The notes beneath the pieces are model-generated. The model was not told the DNA's origin. It saw only the letters and a program-made list of their open reading frames with translations, and did not search any database. This document shows, in pieces, positions 41,061-50,169 of a stretch of DNA of 61,950 bases (the stretch's first letter is position 1; every line of letters starts with the position of its first letter). Source of the stretch: a bacterium (lineage in GTDB: Bacteria; Bacteroidota; Ignavibacteria; Kapaibacteriales; UBA2268); contig JANJTB010000038.1 in NCBI GenBank assembly GCA_024711295.1, positions 1-61,950 on the forward strand, read 5' to 3'. Position numbers and translations under genes: made by a program.

Positions 41061-43814
41061 ATGAATAAGTTATATTCACTTTTAATTATAATTATTTTAT
41101 TATTTATCTCGGTAGTAACAATTAAATCTCAGGATAATGGCGGCCAAATTTATTACTTTACTTTATTTCCGGGGCAAGTCCAACCAAATGATACCGTCGC
41201 TCTAATCAATATTATTTCCCAAAGTAACACCGAAATAAGCTTGAATAAAAATGGCAGCAATTTAAGAGAAAATTTGAAATTGAATAAGAATGAAGCATCA
41301 AGAATCAAATTAACTGCTTCGGAAGTGCAAGCACTAACTAATTTTAGCCGGACACTTACAGAACAGGTAATTTCGGATGGGGCAGTCAAAATAACCCTAA
41401 ATGGCTCAGTATCAGCTGATTGCAATGTAATAACTAACTACATTAACAATTCTGATGGCTTCAAAGTTTTAGAAAAAAGTAAATTAGGAGTTAATTACCA
41501 AATTACGAATCCTGAGAAATCAATATTCAATGAAAACACAATAACAAACTTTGCTGCTGTAATTGGAATATATGATAATACAAAGCTAACATTCAAGCTC
41601 GGAGGGTGCAAAACATGCAAAGTAATTAAAGAAAATGGGGATTTTCTACTGAATAATCAACTAATCAGGCGAACATTAAACGAGGGTGATGTATGGTTGA
41701 TCCCAGCTTACGGCGAAAATTCTGTTATCACAGGCTCAACCATTCGGGCAAACAAACCTGTAGCAGTTTTTTCAGGTAGTAATAATGCATATAATCTTGA
41801 TACCAGCAAGAAAAATTATGTTATTACTCAAGAACTTCCTGAAGAGCTATGGGGAAAAAGATATCTTTTGCCAAAGTTGAATGAATGGTCTTACATTACC
41901 CCTTTCGTAACCGTGTTTGCTAAAAACCCGTTTACTGATTTGTATATTAATGATTTAAAACATTATACCATTAGCACTCCGGGTGGTATAAATGATGTTG
42001 GGTATAGACAATTTAATGCAACAGAATCACAATATTCAGAGGAAGGCACTTGTGAAATTTCGTCAGATAAAGAAATAAATGTTATAATTTCGGATACAAG
42101 ATTATCAAATTCAAAACCTCTTCAAATGCAGATACTACCAATTGAGCAGTATTCTAAAAGTGCTGCATTTACCATCGAAAATACAAGTGAGGAATTTATA
42201 AATGTAATATTCAAAACTCTCAGAAATGATGAGCTTCCAACGAATATTTTTATTTCTGAACTTGTTGATGATAAGTATGTTAAACAAAACTTATTCAACT
42301 TTTATCCGAGTTTTGGCAAAAGATTTAAAACAGCTAATGAAGACTCCACTTTTTACAGAACTGTTGTCATCAGATTTTCCAATCCGGGCACTTACTTCAT
42401 CGAATCAGAAGAAGATATCGCTGTGTATCAATTCGGCTTTGGATACAACACATCTTATGGATTTGCTGTTAATGGCAAATTGAACAAACCTGATAACCAG
42501 GATACTCTTTCGCCAATTATTGATTACCATGTTTGTTGTCTTTGTTCAACAATTCTGGGCAAAGCAACTGATCAACCAGCAGAGGATCCAGCAATACGAA
42601 GTAATTTAGCAAACATTTACTTAGTTTCTGATGAAAGTTATAATGCGATTTTAACACATTCAGAATTTATTGCTGGGATATCATCTGCACTGGATTGGAC
42701 ACTTAAACCCAAAAATCATAAATTTGATATGAGAGCTCATTTGGTAGTAGTGGATAAAGCCGGAAATAGCACGGACACAATTATTGAATGCCCTGCTTAC
42801 ATTCCGGACATATCACCAACTTTAGTAAACATTGGAACATTTAATATTAATAAAGGAAAAGTAAAAAAAGAAATTGACTTTGAAGTTAAGAGATACAGCG
42901 ATAAAGATTACCCCAGCGATATCGAAATTTATCTGATTCTTGATTCAGACAGTACCGAAATAAAGGATGGTGATATTAATACTAATCAATTTTTTGATTT
43001 AGGAGGTTTAAGAGATGTTAATATTATTCCACTTATTGATAATTTTAAAACATTAAGTGCTTCCATTAATTTTGATTGCAATGAGGTCGGCAAGTATAGG
43101 GACTCCTTGGGTATTGTGATTTTGTCAAGGAATCCTATAGTTACTCACAAAGTTATATATTTTGCTGAGCTTAGTGCATTAGTAGGAGATAATAGTATCT
43201 CTACAGAAGATTATGATTTTGGATCTGTTTCTCTTGAAACATCAGTTACTGAACAAATTAAAATATTCAATTATATGCTAAGCAAATCTGAAACCGCATT
43301 GGATCTGGTCATCGAAAATATTAAATTTAACAATAACCAAGTAGGATTTATCGGCAGTGGATTACCATTCGAGGTAGATTTACCGGTTAATATATCAAAA
43401 GAAAATCCGATTATAATAAAACCTGATGAATTCTTCAAATTTCATGTAGTTTTCAATCCAAAAGGAAATGAGCAGTATAGCAGTGAAATAATATTTGAAG
43501 GTAATGCATCATTACCTGATAACATTGCACGAATTAGCGGGAACGGCTTACCTTCAAGCATAAATTCAGAACAAGATGAGATCTTGAGTGTAGTAATTAG
43601 AGATGATTTCTTTAGAATTAATTCAGAGATGAATCTCATCATCGAAAAAGTGGAAATTTACAACCTACTCGGAGAGCTTATTTACAATGATACTCCATTT
43701 TCAACAGTTTATCAGATACCATTTGCTAACAGTAAATTAAGTAGTGGTACTTATTTTTTAAAAATCAATGTAAATGGTGTTTGGATTCATAAGAAAATTA
43801 TGCTTAATCATTAA
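41061..43814 (+). CDS. T9SS surface protein with IgGFc-binding-like domain
   Basis: This 917-residue protein has a signal peptide (LYSLLIIIILLFISVVTIKS). Residues of about 130-470 resemble the IgGFc-binding-protein N-terminal domain often found in T9SS-secreted proteins: VWLIPAYGENSVITGSTIRANKPVAVFSGS in part, ITQELPEELWGKRYLLPKLN, and TPFVTVFAKNPFTDLYIND. A Cys pair region (YHVCCLCSTILG) follows near residue 490, then Ig-like and ASPM/Hydin-like beta domains (TEDYDFGSVSLETSVTEQIKIFN in part). The C-terminus has a T9SS tail (VEIYNLLGELIYND, LSSGTYFLKINVNG, HKKIMLNH). It faces the other large cargo gene across a shared intergenic region. The binding partner is unknown; immunoglobulin binding should not be assumed from the domain name. 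Confidence 0.8.
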   Translation: MNKLYSLLIIIILLFISVVTIKSQDNGGQIYYFTLFPGQVQPNDTVALINIISQSNTEISLNKNGSNLRENLKLNKNEASRIKLTASEVQALTNFSRTLTEQVISDGAVKITLNGSVSADCNVITNYINNSDGFKVLEKSKLGVNYQITNPEKSIFNENTITNFAAVIGIYDNTKLTFKLGGCKTCKVIKENGDFLLNNQLIRRTLNEGDVWLIPAYGENSVITGSTIRANKPVAVFSGSNNAYNLDTSKKNYVITQELPEELWGKRYLLPKLNEWSYITPFVTVFAKNPFTDLYINDLKHYTISTPGGINDVGYRQFNATESQYSEEGTCEISSDKEINVIISDTRLSNSKPLQMQILPIEQYSKSAAFTIENTSEEFINVIFKTLRNDELPTNIFISELVDDKYVKQNLFNFYPSFGKRFKTANEDSTFYRTVVIRFSNPGTYFIESEEDIAVYQFGFGYNTSYGFAVNGKLNKPDNQDTLSPIIDYHVCCLCSTILGKATDQPAEDPAIRSNLANIYLVSDESYNAILTHSEFIAGISSALDWTLKPKNHKFDMRAHLVVVDKAGNSTDTIIECPAYIPDISPTLVNIGTFNINKGKVKKEIDFEVKRYSDKDYPSDIEIYLILDSDSTEIKDGDINTNQFFDLGGLRDVNIIPLIDNFKTLSASINFDCNEVGKYRDSLGIVILSRNPIVTHKVIYFAELSALVGDNSISTEDYDFGSVSLETSVTEQIKIFNYMLSKSETALDLVIENIKFNNNQVGFIGSGLPFEVDLPVNISKENPIIIKPDEFFKFHVVFNPKGNEQYSSEIIFEGNASLPDNIARISGNGLPSSINSEQDEILSVVIRDDFFRINSEMNLIIEKVEIYNLLGELIYNDTPFSTVYQIPFANSKLSSGTYFLKINVNGVWIHKKIMLNH

Positions 43815-43836
43815 TGCAAATTCTATGATAAAAAAA

Positions 43837-43868
43837 AAGCAGTGTTGCAAATAAATGCCTCACTGCTT
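43837..43868 (-). terminator. Rho-independent terminator of the TonB receptor gene
   Basis: AAGCAGTG (43837-43844) and CACTGCTT (43861-43868) form a perfect 8-pair stem. On the minus strand it is followed by an uninterrupted T-run (A-run at 43830-43838 on the plus strand). It starts 21 bases beyond the receptor stop. In the plus direction it has no T-run but may still help end the convergent gene. Confidence 0.85.
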
Positions 43869-43888
43869 CATAAATATTATAAAGAATT

Positions 43889-46168
43889 TTAAAATTCCCA
43901 ACTCACTCCAATACTTGGCAATACTCCAATCGAGCGGTTAAACTCTGCTTCACCAAGTCTTGGATTCCATCGTATTCCGGACACGTTTTTTTGCCCGTAA
44001 ATATTCTGTATGTCAATATATGTAATAAGCGTAGATCCTGCAAGGTTCCATCTTTTGTCAATCCTGAGGTCTGCAGAGTGGAAGTCAGGCAGTCTCTCAC
44101 CTTCGTTATACCTTGTAAAATCCAACCTGCCATCGTTAGTAAAAGGTGTAGTAGGCACACCTGACGCTGTTCTGAACTTTGTAGATATTTCCCATAACTC
44201 ATCAATTCTCCAGCCTATAGCAAAGTTAAATATAAACCTGCTGTCGAAAGCAGATGGTCTTTCGACACCGTCTAATGATACAAAATTAGTTTGAGCATAA
44301 GTCAAACTCAAAAGACCATAAATAGGAATTTCACTGAACTTTTTCTGAATGAACAACTCAGCACCCCTTGATACTCCGGTACCTTCACTAATCAGTGGTT
44401 CAAGACCAAACGGAATATCAGAACTAATATCATCAAATCCTGAAGGTGCCAACACCGCTTGAGGCCTGAATATTCTTGCAGGATAATTTTTATATTCTTT
44501 ATAAAATACTTCTAACTGAACTTTCACATCTTCCAAAGGGGTATGAGCATAGCCTAGAACAATTTGGTCTGCTTGAATTGGTTTCAAGTTATTTTGTGGA
44601 CTACCTACCAGCCAAATATAACTTGGTGCCTGATAATACCTGCCAATACTACCGATGAAGGTAGAATTTTCGTTAAGTGTATAAGTATATGCTAATCTGG
44701 GAGAGAAAAACACTTCACCATCAGTAAAATTATAATAATCTAACCTGGCGCCTGCTGTAACCCTATGATTACCAAACCCTGTGCTAAGACTTGCATAGGT
44801 AGCATTTTTGAGTGCAGCAAAATTTGTATCAACTGATAATGCCTGTGGAATACCATTCTGGTCACGTCGCGAAAATCCTGGAATCAAAATATCATACTCC
44901 AGCATTCCGCCATACTTTAACTGATTTCCAAAAGTTAACTCTGTCTTCGGACCAAGCTGGTAATCAACGTCTGTTCTTAAAATGAATTCGCCTTCTTTAG
45001 AGTCGTTTCTGAATATTTCAACCAAATTTGAATCATTCTGAAATGTTGTAAATCTAGTGTAAGAGGAGCCTGCAGTCACTGTAAGAAATCCGTTCCCAAA
45101 GAGATGCTTCCATGTAAGTCCTGAAAAATTTTGGTATTGGTCAGGTATTGCTACCTGACTGTTTTTAAACCTGTTATCAAGGTCCTCATTATTTAGTGAA
45201 ACATTATTAATAGCAGAAATAGTCATAAATGTAAGTGTATTATTCTGGTCTAATCTATAATTCACTTTACCTTGAAAATCCCAGTACTGTGGAACAAAAG
45301 CAAAACCTGCTAATTGGAAAAGCAGGTCTAAATAACTCCTGCGGGCACTAAAGAACCAAGAGCCCTTGTCGCCTATAGGTCCTTCGAGATTTGCACCAAA
45401 ACCTATAGCACTCAAAACAACTTTTCCACCAAATTGAGTTTCGTTACCGTTACGTAGCTGAATATTTGTTACGGAAGAGGTTCTGTCACCATACTTTGCT
45501 CCAAAACCACCTGCAGAAAAATCTACATTTCTGATAAAATCAAGATTAATAATTGACAATGGTCCACCTGTCGAGCCTTGCGAACCGAAGTGATTGATGT
45601 TGTTAACCTCAAGCCCGTCAACCATAAACAAGTTTTCGAATGGAGCACCACCTCGAACAACCAAATCGTTACGTCCTGCAGAACTAATATTAACACCGGG
45701 TAACAGCTGAACAGCTCTAATTACATCTTCTTGAACTCCGGGTGCTCTCCTTATGTCTTCGAAGCTGAGGTTTTGGGTGCTGGTCACTGTCTCACTTTTC
45801 TTTATGAAATAGCTTGCTCTTACCTCTGCACCTTCTAACTGTATTACTTTCTCAACAAGTTTGACCTCAATAAATGCAGGCTTGCCACTACCCACCGAAA
45901 CATCCGTCTGCACGTATGTCTCATAACCAATTAAGTTAAACTGTACTTTTTGCAAACCAAGTGGTACATCTTTGACATCGAATGACCCATCTTTTTTTGA
46001 AATTGCACCTTTATCAGTTCCAATTACCCTTACTGTAACACCCGATAATGGACTTTGTGTCATAGAGCTGGTTATCCTGCCTGTTATTCTTCCTGTTCTA
46101 TCTGTTTGTGCATACACCGAACCAAACGTAATCAATAAGCCGAGCAATATTATCGTGAATTTGTTCAT
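43889..46168 (-). CDS. TonB-dependent outer-membrane receptor
   Basis: This 759-residue protein has a signal peptide (FTIILLGLLITFGSVYAQ). An N-terminal carboxypeptidase-regulatory-like extension (about 26-110) has GRITGRITSSMTQSPLSGVTVRV and IGYETYVQTDVSVG. The plug domain (about 125-235) has DVIRAVQLLPGVNISSAGRND, LVVRGGAPFENLFMVDGLEV and FSAGGFGAKYGDRTSSVTNIQLR in part. The remaining residues form the 22-stranded barrel, which ends SIGVSWEF with a terminal aromatic residue. It is too short for a SusC-type glycan importer and no SusD gene is adjacent, so a siderophore, metal or small-molecule ligand is more likely. It is divergent from a MarR-family regulator with paired repeats between, which suggests ligand-dependent control. 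Confidence 0.93.
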   Translation of the reverse strand: MNKFTIILLGLLITFGSVYAQTDRTGRITGRITSSMTQSPLSGVTVRVIGTDKGAISKKDGSFDVKDVPLGLQKVQFNLIGYETYVQTDVSVGSGKPAFIEVKLVEKVIQLEGAEVRASYFIKKSETVTSTQNLSFEDIRRAPGVQEDVIRAVQLLPGVNISSAGRNDLVVRGGAPFENLFMVDGLEVNNINHFGSQGSTGGPLSIINLDFIRNVDFSAGGFGAKYGDRTSSVTNIQLRNGNETQFGGKVVLSAIGFGANLEGPIGDKGSWFFSARRSYLDLLFQLAGFAFVPQYWDFQGKVNYRLDQNNTLTFMTISAINNVSLNNEDLDNRFKNSQVAIPDQYQNFSGLTWKHLFGNGFLTVTAGSSYTRFTTFQNDSNLVEIFRNDSKEGEFILRTDVDYQLGPKTELTFGNQLKYGGMLEYDILIPGFSRRDQNGIPQALSVDTNFAALKNATYASLSTGFGNHRVTAGARLDYYNFTDGEVFFSPRLAYTYTLNENSTFIGSIGRYYQAPSYIWLVGSPQNNLKPIQADQIVLGYAHTPLEDVKVQLEVFYKEYKNYPARIFRPQAVLAPSGFDDISSDIPFGLEPLISEGTGVSRGAELFIQKKFSEIPIYGLLSLTYAQTNFVSLDGVERPSAFDSRFIFNFAIGWRIDELWEISTKFRTASGVPTTPFTNDGRLDFTRYNEGERLPDFHSADLRIDKRWNLAGSTLITYIDIQNIYGQKNVSGIRWNPRLGEAEFNRSIGVLPSIGVSWEF

Positions 46169-46209
46169 ATAGTTTTAAAATTAAAATTAATGAAATATCG
46201 TCAATAAAA

Positions 46210-46264
46210 ACAACGATAACGTTATTATTTATTTATTATTTTATGCCATATACAACGATAACGT
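46210..46264. promoter_or_regulatory. Paired operator repeats between TonB receptor and MarR genes
   Basis: The 13-base sequence ACAACGATAACGT occurs twice as direct repeats, at 46210-46222 and 46252-46264. They are 42 bases apart, four helical turns. The first continues into the perfect palindrome ATAACGTTAT (46216-46225). The second ends 4 bases before the regulator ATG at 46269, so binding there would block its own expression. These are strong candidates for MarR autoregulatory sites that also control the divergent receptor gene. Confidence 0.7.
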
Positions 46265-46268
46265 AACA

Positions 46269-46883
46269 ATGAAAATTGATGAAATTATAGAATTACTAAA
46301 AGAGTGGAAAGAATTTAAGCAATATTCTAATGATGGAAATATTGCTGAATTTGGCTTTTGGTTGACCAATAAGTTAAAGTTTGACAATCATAATTCAACT
46401 CCTACACTCAAGGATGGTGAAAAACTAACAAAGAAATATTCCGGAAATTCACAATTCCTTGCCTCATATTATATAAACAGAATGAATAAATTCATCAAAA
46501 TATATACCAAAGAACTTTTTCACGATTTAGACCTTTACAGCAGTGATGATTTTTCATTTCTAGCATTAGTACACCAAATGAACAGGCCACGCAAAAAAGA
46601 ACTTTGCGAGCTCAATTTAACTGAAATCACTACTGGTCTTGATATTATTAAACGACTGATATCAAAGGGAATGATCTTCGAAGTCAGAGATGAAAATGAT
46701 AAGCGTTCTAAACGGCTTGATATAACTGAATATGGATTAAAAACCGTTCTGGCAGCATATCAAAAGCTTAATGAAATGACAGAAGACGTTTTAGGAGACT
46801 TGAATGAGAATGAGAGAGAAATTGTAATCAATTTTCTTGCAAGACTTAATTCATATCACACCGAACTTACTTCTTCTCGATAA
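46269..46883 (+). CDS. MarR-family winged-helix regulator
   Basis: This 204-residue protein is long for MarR (usually about 140-170), owing to an N-terminal region of about 70 residues (DEIIELLKEWKEFKQYSNDGN, then GFWLTNKL). The winged-helix part has FSFLALVHQMNRPRKKELCELN, LTEITTGLDIIKRLISKGM (recognition helix) and a wing FEVRDENDKRSKRLDITEYGLKTV in part, with the D-x-R-[S]-x-R-L-x-[IL]-T signature of MarR proteins. The C-terminal helix provides dimerisation. No Shine-Dalgarno is visible and an operator-like repeat abuts the start. It is divergent from the TonB receptor gene and very probably represses both, released by a ligand that may be linked to what the receptor imports. Confidence 0.85.
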   Translation: MKIDEIIELLKEWKEFKQYSNDGNIAEFGFWLTNKLKFDNHNSTPTLKDGEKLTKKYSGNSQFLASYYINRMNKFIKIYTKELFHDLDLYSSDDFSFLALVHQMNRPRKKELCELNLTEITTGLDIIKRLISKGMIFEVRDENDKRSKRLDITEYGLKTVLAAYQKLNEMTEDVLGDLNENEREIVINFLARLNSYHTELTSSR

Positions 46884-47090
46884 ATAATCAAAATTAGTTT
46901 TTTTTATGTAATCACTGTAAACATTTTTTTGACTTAAATTGAATTAATAGTTTTTCAATCACGTCTATTTTTTGCTAAATACAGTTTAAAATTTATTATT
47001 ACACAATTGTAACTTTTTATATGTTTAAATTGTATTTATAATAAGTAACTAAACAAAAACTAAAATTATATTTATCTATACTAAGTGCAA

Positions 47091-49052
47091 ATGAAAATTA
47101 AGATCCTATTGTTGCTCTTACTAAGCACATATATAACATATTCCGACCCTTATACAGATTATATACTTAAAGCAGGTGCAAGCCTTAACGGTAATATTTA
47201 CTCTTCTGATTTCAATCAAATCGGTACATTCAGGAATTGTTGCCCCAAGTATGAATCAGCATTTGGCTTAGCACCAAATGTATTTGCCGGAGCAGAATAT
47301 CGAAATCTTTTCAATCTCTTTGGTTATGATATGAGTTATAGTTTTACACTTGGCTATAATGATATTTCTGCCAGATATAATGTTGAGCAATATATTGGCA
47401 ATTTAATAGGTGAAGATAATTATCAAAAAATTCTTGTTGAACATAATCTTGACATTACTCTTCCTTTATTATCAAACGAACACGCAATATGGTTTAATCC
47501 AGTAAGTGAATTACCTTTGGGAATCAAATTTGGAGTAAATCTGGGCATTCCACTTGCTAAATCATTCGATCAAAGAGAGTTGTTAAAAGAGCCAAATGAC
47601 GCTACATTCCCTGATGGCAGCAGAGAATTTAATGCTACAAATAATCAAATTCCTGATGTATCAGCTCTGTTTTTTGCAGTAGGTGTTGGAGCAAGATATC
47701 AGGTAGCAAAGTTTGACGAATTTGATTTATTTGCTAATGTTAATTTTAATTATGGAATAAATAATACTACTTCAAATTTAGACTGGAAAATTCATCAGTT
47801 AAGTCTTGGCGTAACACTTCATTATAATATTCCGAAGAGTGCCCCACCACGCCCACCGGTACCACCTGCACCACCTATAGCTGAACCGGTTGCACCAGTG
47901 CTTGCTATCAAGCCAGAAATTTCCCTGGAGACCGAGTTTGATTATAAGAAAGTGAGTAGTGGAGATACTCTCAAAGTGACCATAAACCGTTACGAATATA
48001 ATACATATCTATCATTATTGCCGGTTATAGTTTTTGAAAGAAATTCTCAGAAAATACTATCATCAAGCTTTCCAATAAATAACGGCAATTCACTGTATAG
48101 CTATAATTTAGAGAGTTATGCCATTAATGACATTGCTGAAAAATATCCTCAATTGGTAAGCAATTATATAAAAAGTAATCCCGGTACCAGACTTCATATT
48201 GTATCCGAATCAATGGACGAAGATAAAAGCATAGTTAATGAACGTCTCGAAAACACTACACAAAAACTGATACAGGCAGGCGTTGATAAATCTATAATTA
48301 CTGCAGAAATCAGAATGTCAGAAAAGAAGAAAGACACAAATCCGGCTTTGCTAGAAGAATCAAGAAGGGTTATTTTTGAATTTTCGAGTGGTGGAAGACT
48401 TATCGAAGCACTTGTCAACACTGAATACAAATTTGACAACTTCAACAAGGTATTCAACGTTAAGCCAATCTTCAAAGCCGAACCAAATGCTCTATTAAGT
48501 GGTAAAACTATTTTTAACAACAGTAATGAAGTTGCTCTCAAAGAAGGTGTAAATCAGGTAGTACTTGCATCTAATATGTTCAAATCACAAAATGACGCAG
48601 ATGCAAATGTTTTTGAAATTTTTGCACAAATAAATGATGGTGAGAATTCAGCTGATGCAAATGCAAAATTCTTCCTAACTTCTGAAGAAAAACTTATCAG
48701 CAGTTATTATAACTTGAACAGAAACTTTACTGAAGGTGATATAGAAGAGTATATTTTAGGATATATGGATTTCGACAAAACCGAGTTCAGCTCAGTAAAC
48801 AATTTCGCACTCGACCGTATAAGAGCCAAAGCTGCAGAAGGAAGAGCTATTGAGTTAATTCCTCTGACTGACAATATTGGAACAACAGAATATAATAAAG
48901 ATTTAGCATCTAAACGTGCCAAAGCTGCAATTAATTTGATAGGAGATAACTTTAAGAAATATTCAACAATTATGCCCGATACACCAATTTTTGATAATGG
49001 CTCACCTTACGGCAGAATGATGAACCGTTCAGTCATAGTTAGAATTAAATAG
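47091..49052 (+). CDS. OmpA-like outer-membrane protein with Pro-rich linker
   Basis: The ATG at 47091 is preferred over a GTG two codons upstream because it gives a clean signal peptide (MKIKILLLLLLSTYITYSD). Residues of about 20-255 form a barrel-like domain (KAGASLNGNIYSSDF, FAGAEYRNLFNLFGYDM, LSLGVTLHYNIPKS) with a vicinal Cys pair in FRNCCPKYES. A proline-rich linker (PPRPPVPPAPPIAEPVAPV, about 257-275) follows, then two OmpA-like alpha/beta domains. The first, around ASSFPINNGNS to IITAEIRMSEKK, is diverged. The second (about 540-653) has MDFDKTEFSSVNNFALDRI, IPLTDNIGTTEYNKDLASKRA and MNRSVIVRIK. The canonical GHTD is replaced by PLTDN, so peptidoglycan binding is uncertain. It is followed after 9 bases by a glycosyltransferase gene. 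Confidence 0.82.
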   Translation: MKIKILLLLLLSTYITYSDPYTDYILKAGASLNGNIYSSDFNQIGTFRNCCPKYESAFGLAPNVFAGAEYRNLFNLFGYDMSYSFTLGYNDISARYNVEQYIGNLIGEDNYQKILVEHNLDITLPLLSNEHAIWFNPVSELPLGIKFGVNLGIPLAKSFDQRELLKEPNDATFPDGSREFNATNNQIPDVSALFFAVGVGARYQVAKFDEFDLFANVNFNYGINNTTSNLDWKIHQLSLGVTLHYNIPKSAPPRPPVPPAPPIAEPVAPVLAIKPEISLETEFDYKKVSSGDTLKVTINRYEYNTYLSLLPVIVFERNSQKILSSSFPINNGNSLYSYNLESYAINDIAEKYPQLVSNYIKSNPGTRLHIVSESMDEDKSIVNERLENTTQKLIQAGVDKSIITAEIRMSEKKKDTNPALLEESRRVIFEFSSGGRLIEALVNTEYKFDNFNKVFNVKPIFKAEPNALLSGKTIFNNSNEVALKEGVNQVVLASNMFKSQNDADANVFEIFAQINDGENSADANAKFFLTSEEKLISSYYNLNRNFTEGDIEEYILGYMDFDKTEFSSVNNFALDRIRAKAAEGRAIELIPLTDNIGTTEYNKDLASKRAKAAINLIGDNFKKYSTIMPDTPIFDNGSPYGRMMNRSVIVRIK

Positions 49053-49061
49053 GTTGCGTTG

Positions 49062-50168
49062 ATGAAAAAAGCGGCATTGCTTTGCACCTCCAAATCCTGG
49101 GGCGGCTTGGAGATGAATGTTGTTAAGCTTGCAAACAACTTATCAGTTTATGGTGTTGATGTTGTTGTTATAACCGAGTCTGATACAATAATTGCCGGCA
49201 AATGTAAAGATGCAGGTATGAAGGTTAAAATAATCCCTCCTCATTTCAAGTATTTCGACTTATTATCTTCAAGAGATATAGCTAGGTATCTCTCAAAAAA
49301 TGATGTAAATAATTTATTTGCATTTCACTCAAGAGATACTGACCTTGCATCATGGGTAAAAGTGTTTTATCCTTCAATTCAATTGATTTATCAGCAGCAC
49401 ATGCACGTAGGGCGAACTAAAAAGGATTATCTGCATAACCTAAGGTATTCAAGATATGATTTGTGGATTTCTCCTCTACATAAATTAGCTCAGGAAGTCA
49501 AGGATTTAACAAACTTCGACTTTTCTAAAGTTAAGATTATTCCAATAGGTGTTAATGTATCAAAAGTCATTAATCAAAACTTAACACCAGATGAAGCCAA
49601 ATCCATGACAGGCTTACCTATGGGAAAGTTTATTTATGGGTTAATCGGTAGAATTGACAGACAAAAAGGTCAGTTGGATGTTTTAATGAGCTTTGCTGAG
49701 TGTCTTAAAACTGACAACAACATTCATCTTTTAATAGCAGGTAGCAAGACTATCGGTGAGAGTGAAAAATACTTCTCTGAAATACAAACATTCATATCTC
49801 AGAATAACTTAGAAAATTCAGTTACATTGCTAACAGGTGAATTTGATGTTTCGACTGTATATAAATCACTTGACTGTTTTATTTTGGCATCTTCATCAGA
49901 AACTTACGGAATGGTCACAATCGAAGCAATGCTAAATTCACTTATAATTATTGCTACAGACAAGGGAGGTACTACCGAAATACTTCAAGATGGCAAACTC
50001 GGTTTTCTTTATAAAAGAGGCAGCATCCAACAACTTTGTAATTTGATGATAGATGTAAAAAACAATTACGAAAGATATAAAACAATCTCTGAGTCAGCTA
50101 AAAATTATGCTTTGGATAATTTTACTGACAGCATCGAAACCAATAATGTTTTCAATTTATTGAAGTAG
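49062..50168 (+). CDS. GT4-family glycosyltransferase
   Basis: This 368-residue GT-B fold glycosyltransferase starts at the ATG at 49062; a TTG one codon upstream is the only other option. The N-terminal Rossmann part has LLCTSKSWGGLEMNVVKLAN, the typical acceptor-side glycine loop. The C-terminal GT4 domain has FIYGLIGRIDRQKGQLDVL and SSSETYGMVTIEAMLNSLIIIATDKGG (quoted in part), with the E-x7-E region at SETYGMVTIEA. It would transfer a sugar from a nucleotide donor, retaining configuration, probably to a lipid or surface glycan. It lies 9 bases after the OmpA-like gene, an odd partner, so the link may be only transcriptional. The convergent sensor gene ends one base away, with no terminator between them. 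Confidence 0.9.
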   Translation: MKKAALLCTSKSWGGLEMNVVKLANNLSVYGVDVVVITESDTIIAGKCKDAGMKVKIIPPHFKYFDLLSSRDIARYLSKNDVNNLFAFHSRDTDLASWVKVFYPSIQLIYQQHMHVGRTKKDYLHNLRYSRYDLWISPLHKLAQEVKDLTNFDFSKVKIIPIGVNVSKVINQNLTPDEAKSMTGLPMGKFIYGLIGRIDRQKGQLDVLMSFAECLKTDNNIHLLIAGSKTIGESEKYFSEIQTFISQNNLENSVTLLTGEFDVSTVYKSLDCFILASSSETYGMVTIEAMLNSLIIIATDKGGTTEILQDGKLGFLYKRGSIQQLCNLMIDVKNNYERYKTISESAKNYALDNFTDSIETNNVFNLLK

Positions 50169-50169
50169 C

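Noticed and set aside
41061-43814. Naming the 917-residue protein an immunoglobulin-binding factor
   Set aside because: The IgGFc-binding-like domain is widespread in environmental T9SS cargo and says nothing about binding antibodies.
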